DNA of 39,014 nt. It comes from an uncultured Pseudomonadota bacterium. GTDB taxonomy: Bacteria; Myxococcota_A; Bradymonadia; Bradymonadales; GCA-2716585. Under the pieces are notes generated by a model, which was not told where the DNA came from, made no database searches, and saw only the letters and a program-made list of their open reading frames with translations. Position 1 is the stretch's first letter. Each line of letters begins with the position of its first letter. Of this stretch, positions 33,730 to 39,014 are shown in pieces. The stretch spans positions 1 to 39,014 of the forward strand of contig CALBXO010000670.1 of NCBI GenBank assembly GCA_937890335.1, read 5' to 3'. The position numbers and the translations under genes are program-made.

Positions 33730-34991
33730 GCAGACAGCGCCTGGTTTCCGGCGTGGCGGTCGCGGTGGTGGCGTTGATGGCCACCGCCTCCACCTGCGAG
33801 AACCAGGACTACCTGACGGGGCCAGCGGTGGCGGTACCGGCGGACAAGAGCGCGCCTGCGGCTACCGCGGAGATCACGCACCCGTACGACGCCCTGACCA
33901 CCGTGGACTTCATCGTCTACAACACGGGCGGTTCTACGATGACGGTGGAGGTCTCGGCGACCACGTTGACCCTGTCCACGGAAGACACCGTCGACGCAAC
34001 CACCCGCGACGTGGGCGGCGTTTTTGGCGGCCTGGATCTGGGCGGAAACACCGACGGCCCCGTCACGTTTGGCACCACCAGCGGTAGGGCCTTGACCATT
34101 ACCGCCGGCGCCAGCGCGGTCGGACGGTTTTCCGCCCGCGACCTCGGCACCGGCATCTCGGTCACGCTCGAGGTCGCGTGCCTGAGCAGCACCTGCGAGG
34201 GTCGGCTCGAGTGGGTGATCCTGCTTGGACAGGTGGAATGCCGAAGCGACGAAGACTGCGCCGCGGACGAGGTTTGTGATGGAGAGGGGCGCACGTGTGT
34301 GGAGGAGAGCTCCAGCTGCTCGACCCTGGGAGCTCGCGGTCCGCGCGCGCCGCTGCTCGCAGTCCTCCTCCTCGGCTTGCTCTTCTGGGGGAGGCGCATG
34401 CGCGCATCGTGCGGGCGGTCAAAACACCGGACCATCGCAGCGCTCGGGGCGTCGTTGGTACTCCTCGCACTCTGGCTTGTGCCCAGCACGGCCAGCGCAC
34501 AGCGCTCGGTGTTCGATCGTGCCACCGCGCAGCTGAGCGTCGGGACCGGTGTGCGCACGTGGACCGGTGATCTGGCGCCCGACACCAAGTCGGGCATCAG
34601 CCTCAACGTCGTCCAGGGAATCCAGTACAGAAACCTGGGTTTCCAGATGACGCTGGGGACGACGTACTACTTGACCACCCAGCAGGCCCCTCCCCTCTCG
34701 AAGGGCTTGCAGACGTACTCCCTGCGGCTGGGGCCGCGGTTCTACCTGCCGATTTGGATTTTTCAGGCCTACGCCGACGTGGAGTACGAGAGGCTGGGAT
34801 TCATCTCCAATTCCCTGGTCCGTTTGACCGGAGAAAAGATAGGCTACCACGGCGTCGGTGGCGCAGGTGGCATCCGCTGGGTACCTGCGCCATTCTTCGT
34901 GGACTTCCGCACCGGGTACACAGAGCTCTTTGGGCTGAGCTCCGGGCAAGTGTCCTTCGCACTGAGTGTGGGGCTGGCCGGGCAAATGTAG
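33717..34991 (+). CDS. Exported protein with MYXO-CTERM-like tail fused in frame to a beta-barrel-like protein
   Basis: This 424-residue ORF starts at ATG 33717 (or GTG 33726, overlapping the nnrDE stop as GTGA). Residues 1-27 form a signal ending in a lipobox-like TASTC. A beta-rich domain (about 45-175) follows, then a Dickkopf-like Cys cluster (CRSDEDCAADEVCDGEGRTC). Residues 201-229 (Cys, Gly/Pro-rich, hydrophobic LLAVLLLGLLFWG, then RRMR) look exactly like a MYXO-CTERM sorting signal, which should end a protein. Instead the frame continues into a second signal peptide (about 238-261, ASA-Q) and a beta-barrel-like domain with alternating aromatic strands to the end. An internal ATG at 34398 (residue 228) with GGGGGAGG upstream could start the second protein separately. 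Confidence 0.7.
   Translation: MRGVSRQRLVSGVAVAVVALMATASTCENQDYLTGPAVAVPADKSAPAATAEITHPYDALTTVDFIVYNTGGSTMTVEVSATTLTLSTEDTVDATTRDVGGVFGGLDLGGNTDGPVTFGTTSGRALTITAGASAVGRFSARDLGTGISVTLEVACLSSTCEGRLEWVILLGQVECRSDEDCAADEVCDGEGRTCVEESSSCSTLGARGPRAPLLAVLLLGLLFWGRRMRASCGRSKHRTIAALGASLVLLALWLVPSTASAQRSVFDRATAQLSVGTGVRTWTGDLAPDTKSGISLNVVQGIQYRNLGFQMTLGTTYYLTTQQAPPLSKGLQTYSLRLGPRFYLPIWIFQAYADVEYERLGFISNSLVRLTGEKIGYHGVGGAGGIRWVPAPFFVDFRTGYTELFGLSSGQVSFALSVGLAGQM
34398..34991 (+). other. Possible separate gene start: outer-membrane beta-barrel-like protein
   Basis: ATG 34398 has a strong GGGGGAGG site 3 bases upstream. It would make a 197-residue protein with its own Sec signal (cleavage near STASA-Q) and repeated amphipathic strands (e.g. 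RNLGFQMTLGTTYYLTT, YSLRLGPRFYLPIWIFQAYADVEYERL), ending near QM without a terminal Phe. This reading competes with a single fused protein from 33717. The two share frame and have no stop between them. Confidence 0.55.
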
Positions 34992-35003
34992 TCCCGGTGC
35001 CGA

Positions 35004-35951
35004 CTACTCTGGGATGGTCGCCGCGGTCTTGATCGCGAGCTTATCAATCTGCCCAGACTTGGGGCACACGTCGTCGCTGCAGGCGACCATGGCGACGTAC
35101 TTGGCCTTGCGATCCATCCAGACCAGGTAGGACACGTCGCCAAATCCAGCCCGGAACGACTTCTCGCCGACGACCTTGACCTGCTGCGCGCCGGGGTACT
35201 GCCTCTTGAGGTCGTCGAATCGGCGGTTCCTCACCGACGTGGAGGGGATCCGCCACACCTGGAGGGCGACGCCCAGCTTGTCGCGGCGCACCGGCTGCAG
35301 CCGTTTGAAATCGTAGTCGCTGGAGGGAACTCCTGCGGCCAACGGGCCCGGGCGCAGGGTCCCGGCGTAGCCCGTGGATGCCTTGACCTTGCTCACGGAC
35401 AAGCCAGCCGCCAGCCCCGGCGGCGGCTTGGTGATGGCGCCTACCGCGCCCTTCTTACCCGGCGTCAGCTTGACGCCAGCGCCGGCACCGCCCGGAGCGG
35501 CCGCCAGCTTGCCTGCAGGAGGTGAGCCCCCAAACTTGCTTCCTGGGACCGCGACGCCGAGCTTGCCCGGCGAGGGGAGACCACCAATCTTCCCTTTGCC
35601 GGCCGCTTTGCCCAGCGAGATCTTGTCGAGCTTGGGCTTGAAGGCCGGCGGCGGTCCGCCCGCGTCCGGAGAACCCCCGGGGGTTTTGGCCGCAGCCTTC
35701 GCCGCGGACACCTTCGCCGCGGACTTGTTGACCGGTCCCTTTTCTGCCGGGGCGTCCTTCTTCGCGGCGTCTTTCTTGGCGTCGGACCCGTTCTTGTCCT
35801 CGGCGCCCTTTTCGTCGCCGGCCTTCGCAGACTCGGCGGCCTGATCCGGGCTGTCGGCGCTGCCGAACGGGTTGGAGCAGCCAGAGCAGCCGGAGGCAAG
35901 CAACGAGAGGGCCATTGTCGCGGCCGCGAGCCATCTCGAGGCGTTCTTCAT
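35004..35951 (-). CDS. Lipoprotein with Lys/Ala/Pro/Gly-rich region
   Basis: This 315-residue protein starts at ATG 35951, overlapping the dynamin-like gene's stop as ATGA, with GGAG 8 bases upstream. The signal [22 protein letters not shown] is a lipoprotein signal with lipobox LASGC. A long low-complexity stretch (about 30-190) is rich in Lys, Ala, Pro and Gly, with repeated 'GKLxxxPG' and 'KxxxGGxP' units. The C-terminal about 110 residues form a compact domain ('[23 protein letters not shown]...[29 protein letters not shown]') with one Cys pair. No family is recognised. Coupling to the TPR-dynamin gene suggests joint action at a membrane, which is inference. Confidence 0.75.
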   Translation of the reverse strand: MKNASRWLAAATMALSLLASGCSGCSNPFGSADSPDQAAESAKAGDEKGAEDKNGSDAKKDAAKKDAPAEKGPVNKSAAKVSAAKAAAKTPGGSPDAGGPPPAFKPKLDKISLGKAAGKGKIGGLPSPGKLGVAVPGSKFGGSPPAGKLAAAPGGAGAGVKLTPGKKGAVGAITKPPPGLAAGLSVSKVKASTGYAGTLRPGPLAAGVPSSDYDFKRLQPVRRDKLGVALQVWRIPSTSVRNRRFDDLKRQYPGAQQVKVVGEKSFRAGFGDVSYLVWMDRKAKYVAMVACSDDVCPKSGQIDKLAIKTAATIPE

Positions 35952-38848
35952 GACGTGATCTCCAGTCCCGTTGCCATAGCGCGCGCTTCGATGGCCAGGA
36001 CGAGCAAGTCCGCTCGAAGCGTGTCGCAAAACCGCACAGTCATCGCGAAATATTCCTCACCCTCAGACACGATTGCGTCCGCGAGGCCGCCGGATTCTGG
36101 CATGACGTCGCGCAGTTTCGCGCGCCTGTCGTCTCCGGGTTCCATGCGGGCCGCCTCGCGCAGCAACCGCTCGGCACCCGGCGCGGACGCACGCCCGCGA
36201 GCGATGGCAACGTAGCGGCCATGCACCCGCTCGGTCAACAGTCGACGTTGTGCTGCCGCTCGGTCCAGCCAGTCACGGACCCGACGCGAGATCAACCTCC
36301 GGTGCTCCGGAGACTGGTCCCGCATGAGCCCGTCGGCGCCCTGCGCCACAACGGCGTCGGTCTCTCGCAGCTGCGCCTCCACACGCCCAGCGCTCCGTGC
36401 CAGCACGTCGTCGTACCGAGCCTCGAGGAACCCCAGAACGAACTCCAGATCTTCCTCGTCGAGTCGGGGGCGCACGAACAGCGTGTCCAACAGGCGGTTG
36501 CCGGGCTGCGCGGTCTCGTCGACCTCCCTGAGGACAACGTCCACGAGAAGCTCAAAGGCACCCTCGAGCCTGGCCATCTCACCGGGCACAAACGTCTCCC
36601 GCAGCGCCGTCTGCTCGGCCTGTATGCGCCGGCCGATTTCATCTACGGCGGTCGCGGCGGCTTCGAGCGACTCGCCGCGGGCGTTGGCCTCGCTGCGTAC
36701 ATCGGCCGCCAGTGCGTGGAGCGAGACCACGCCGTCGACGCACTTGATGGACCCGGCACGATCAAAAATGTGCTCTTCCAGCGCTGCGGTGAGTGTATCG
36801 AGGCCCGAATCGTCGCCCGAATCCTGGGCGTCGCGCCCAGTTTTCGCCTCCACCGCGGCGAGCGCTGAGATCGGATACACGCCGACACAGCCGATGGCTG
36901 ACAACGCCCGGCCCACGTGTTCCACCACCTCATCCACCTCGGACGCGCCGAGCCGATCGATCTTGTTGATCACGACCACCAACCGCTCGGACGCATTGTG
37001 AATGCGCTCGAGGTGCGTCAGCTCGGTCTCGGCCAGTGCCTGCGTGGCGTCGAGGACCCACACGATGGCCTCCGCTCGGTCCAGCGCCTCTGCCGCTTGC
37101 CGCTCGTGTTCGTCGTCCAGGGCGTTGAACCCAGGTGTGTCCCAGAAATTCACCCGTCGCAGCGTTGGGTGCGGGTAGAGGTACTCGATGTGGTGGATGG
37201 AGCCAGCGTCCCGCTTGACCCGCCCCTTCACGTCGCGCAGCGCGATCTCCTCGATCTCGCCCGAGTGCAGGTGGAGCTGCGCGGCCCTTCGTGGACCAAA
37301 CCGCAGCACATCGATGTGCGCGGTCGTCGGAAGGACGCCCGTCGGGACGATGACCTCACCGACCAGGGCGTTGACCAGGGTGGACTTGCCGGCGTTGAAC
37401 TCCCCGAGGATGGCCACGTCCAAGGGCGCATCCAATGCGTCCAGGATCGCGGCAGCCCGCTCGCGCAAGCCGGCCAGGTGCGCGGCGGCACCGATCCTGT
37501 CGTGGAGGGCCCGCGCCGACTGGAGCAAGGCCGCCGGATTGCGGGTACCAACCGCGGGCAGCGTCACCGGCGTCGCGAGGCGCGCGTAGGCCAGTGCCAG
37601 GGTGTCCTGGACCTTGTCCCCGTCCGGGTCGGCCTCCGCTGCGGTCAGCGTCTCCACCGCCGCGGCAGGGTCACCGGCGTCGATCAGCACCTGCGCCAGA
37701 CGCGTTCTGGCGCTGAGTCCGGCGCCTTGTTCGACCGCGGCGGCCAGCTGCCTACGTGCTGTCCCCAATTCGCCGGTGGCCGCATGGCAGGCGCCGAGTC
37801 CCTCCAGTGCCTCCGCGTCCCCGCGTGTGACCGTCAGCTGGTGGTGGAAGCGTTGGGTCGCCAGCGAGACATCCCCCAACTCCAGCGCCGCCCAGCCGGC
37901 AGCGCCAAGTGCGGCGGGGTCGTCCGGGTGCCGAACGAGAGCGTCCGTCAAGAGGTCGAGCGCTCCCTGGGCGTCCCCTCGGGCGAAAGCGATGCGCCCT
38001 CTGACTGTGGCGACAGCGTCCGCACCAAGCCCCTCGAGCAGTCCGGCGGCGCGATCCAGTTCCCCAGCGTCAAGAGCGCTGGCGGCGGCGTCCAGTGACA
38101 ATTCCGGCCCTGGTTGATGAAGCAGCGCCGCCTCAAACCGCGCCAGCGCGGCCGGCGCCAGACCGCGACGCGCGAGGATGCGGGCCTCGGTGGCCGCGGC
38201 CGCTGGATCTCCGGCGATGGGCGCCAAAGCTGCTTCCGCCTCATCGACGCGGTCGAGACTCAGGAGGCAGGTAGCCAACTCGATGCGCGCTGCGCCCAGC
38301 TCCTCACCGAGTTCGTCGCTTTCGACGGCGAGCGCCTTTCGGAGCTCGCGGACACCTCGGTCCGGGCGGTTTCGGGAGACATAGACCTGGGCCAGCGCGC
38401 GACGCGCTCGGAACCGAACGTCGGCGGGCGGCTCTCCCTCCAGACTTTCGCGGAAGGCGCGCCGCGCATCTTCGGGTGCACCCTGTTCAAAGAGCACCTG
38501 GCCCAGCTTGAGGAAGACTTCCGGAGTGGGTCGCGCCGCCGCCGCGCTTCTCAGCGCCTCCACGGCCTCCTCGTGTCTGCCGAGGGCCGCGAGCGCCGTG
38601 CCTCTGAGCTCGTCGATACGGGCAGCGCCCGCCTTCCGGTTGACGATGGGATCCAGCAGGCGCAGCGCCTCGGCGTGCTCGCCGCTCGCGATCGCCTTCT
38701 GCGACCGGATCAGGGCGGTCCGGACATCGTCCGGCAGCATGACGTCGTCCAAGAGGCCGCTGACGCGGCCGGTCAACCTGTCGATGAAGCTCACGGCGTT
38801 CTCACCGGCATTGTCGGACCGCTGCGCGGTCGCCGTGTAGACGGCCAT
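35948..38848 (-). CDS. TPR-array / dynamin-family GTPase fusion
   Basis: This 966-residue protein starts at ATG 38848. GTG 38794, with GGTGAG 6 bases before it, is a credible later start. Residues about 45-425 are about ten TPR-like helix pairs (e.g. '[11 protein letters not shown]...', '[13 protein letters not shown]', '[20 protein letters not shown]'). A dynamin-type GTPase follows. G1 is GEFNAGKST (482-490), G2 the TT pair at 508-509, G3 DTPG (570-573), G4 NKID (628-631) and G5 SAL (661-663). The remaining about 290 residues are helical and could form a stalk or membrane-binding region, with no clear paddle or membrane segment. Bacterial dynamin-like proteins remodel or protect membranes. 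The TPR array would add protein recognition. Confidence 0.85.
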   Translation of the reverse strand: MAVYTATAQRSDNAGENAVSFIDRLTGRVSGLLDDVMLPDDVRTALIRSQKAIASGEHAEALRLLDPIVNRKAGAARIDELRGTALAALGRHEEAVEALRSAAAARPTPEVFLKLGQVLFEQGAPEDARRAFRESLEGEPPADVRFRARRALAQVYVSRNRPDRGVRELRKALAVESDELGEELGAARIELATCLLSLDRVDEAEAALAPIAGDPAAAATEARILARRGLAPAALARFEAALLHQPGPELSLDAAASALDAGELDRAAGLLEGLGADAVATVRGRIAFARGDAQGALDLLTDALVRHPDDPAALGAAGWAALELGDVSLATQRFHHQLTVTRGDAEALEGLGACHAATGELGTARRQLAAAVEQGAGLSARTRLAQVLIDAGDPAAAVETLTAAEADPDGDKVQDTLALAYARLATPVTLPAVGTRNPAALLQSARALHDRIGAAAHLAGLRERAAAILDALDAPLDVAILGEFNAGKSTLVNALVGEVIVPTGVLPTTAHIDVLRFGPRRAAQLHLHSGEIEEIALRDVKGRVKRDAGSIHHIEYLYPHPTLRRVNFWDTPGFNALDDEHERQAAEALDRAEAIVWVLDATQALAETELTHLERIHNASERLVVVINKIDRLGASEVDEVVEHVGRALSAIGCVGVYPISALAAVEAKTGRDAQDSGDDSGLDTLTAALEEHIFDRAGSIKCVDGVVSLHALAADVRSEANARGESLEAAATAVDEIGRRIQAEQTALRETFVPGEMARLEGAFELLVDVVLREVDETAQPGNRLLDTLFVRPRLDEEDLEFVLGFLEARYDDVLARSAGRVEAQLRETDAVVAQGADGLMRDQSPEHRRLISRRVRDWLDRAAAQRRLLTERVHGRYVAIARGRASAPGAERLLREAARMEPGDDRRAKLRDVMPESGGLADAIVSEGEEYFAMTVRFCDTLRADLLVLAIEARAMATGLEITS

Positions 38849-38896
38849 TGCTCTGGGGCGGCGGGCGCGAGCGACCGAAGTTTCCGCGCAGCCGCC

Positions 38897-39014
38897 CTAT
38901 TTGGGGGCCGCACCGTCGGCGGGCTTGTCGCCAGCGGGCGCGTCCGCGGGCTTGTCGCCGGCGGGCGCGTCCGCGGGCTTGTCGCCAGCGGGGGCGTCGG
39001 CGGGCGCGTCGGCG
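38897..39014 (-). CDS. 3' end of a repeat-tailed protein (partial)
   Basis: A frame enters from the right edge and stops at TAG 38897-38899. It encodes at least 38 residues ending ADGAAPK, preceded by repeats of the nine-residue unit ADAPAGDKP. Only the tail is visible, so the family cannot be told. It lies on the same strand as the dynamin gene, 48 bases upstream of it, with no clear terminator between. Confidence 0.6.
   Translation of the reverse strand, partial: ADAPADAPAGDKPADAPAGDKPADAPAGDKPADGAAPK
38921..39014 (-). repeat. 27-bp tandem repeat (coding, ADAPAGDKP units)
   Basis: Three near-identical 27-base units (38921-38947, 38948-38974, 38975-39001) and part of a fourth differ at only a few positions. 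They keep the frame of the partial gene and give a Pro/Ala/Asp/Lys linker. More units may lie beyond the window. Confidence 0.85.

Noticed and set aside
1-39014. CRISPR array, insertion sequence, phage or integrative element next to the tRNA gene
   Set aside because: No spaced direct repeats, transposase or integrase motifs, or duplicated tRNA 3' end were seen. The only tandem repeats are in-frame protein linkers.

Overview
The window is gene-dense, very GC-rich bacterial DNA and looks chromosomal. It encodes housekeeping enzymes and one tRNA, and I see no transposase, integrase, phage gene or CRISPR array. The best guess for the host is a Myxococcota-like (former Deltaproteobacteria) Gram-negative, perhaps Bradymonadia. 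The basis is family resemblance: lipoproteins with Asn-Asn-Gly / Gly-Pro-Asp linkers, zinc-ribbon/GYF/AgmX proteins like the Myxococcus gliding proteins GltJ and GltG, a MYXO-CTERM-like sorting tail, and a large multihaem c-type cytochrome lipoprotein. No 16S is present, so the taxonomy is inference.

Layout. (1) 1-6749, minus: a tightly coupled operon of B-box/TM protein, DUF4129 membrane fusion, DUF4350, MoxR ATPase, DUF58 and SpoIIM (cut by the window edge). Most junctions overlap (GTGGTAG, ATGA, ATGA, TGATG). (2) 6907-10101, plus: PPC/DUF296-like protein, CoaBC and type-4 uracil-DNA glycosylase, almost without gaps. (3) 10105-15994: unrecognised secreted and cytosolic proteins, then a minus operon of a GltJ-like protein, a secreted protein and an AgmX-C lipoprotein, then a divergent small membrane protein that may be leaderless. 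(4) 16078-20425, minus: a cytochrome module of an 11-site multihaem lipoprotein with a strong promoter, an internal terminator, and a second lipoprotein with two CX4CH motifs. (5) 20480-21681, minus: a consensus promoter, tRNA-Phe(GAA), and an isopropylmalate-dehydrogenase-family gene that begins 11 nt after the tRNA with no Shine-Dalgarno. (6) 21848-23862, minus: a small unknown protein behind a sigma-54-like site, and a GltG-like FHA/TM/AgmX-C protein whose promoter carries a perfect palindrome. (7) 24014-33729, plus: HtrA-like pseudoprotease, TilS, FtsH, CdaA, CdaR, GlmM, PdxJ and NnrDE, mostly overlapping, so largely one transcription unit with an internal promoter before ftsH. (8) 33717-34991, plus: an ORF that looks like two exported proteins fused in frame. 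(9) 35004-39014, minus: a repeat-containing partial protein, a TPR-dynamin GTPase and a Lys/Ala/Pro-rich lipoprotein.

How it works together. Region 7 joins cell-wall precursor synthesis (GlmM) to c-di-AMP synthesis (CdaA and its regulator CdaR) and to membrane proteolysis (FtsH). Regions 3 and 6 supply parts of what could be a Glt-like trans-envelope machine. Region 4 is a candidate outer-surface redox module. The least expected items are the tRNA/mRNA arrangement in region 5, the HtrA-like protein that has lost all three catalytic positions, the fused MYXO-CTERM/beta-barrel ORF, and the TPR-dynamin GTPase.
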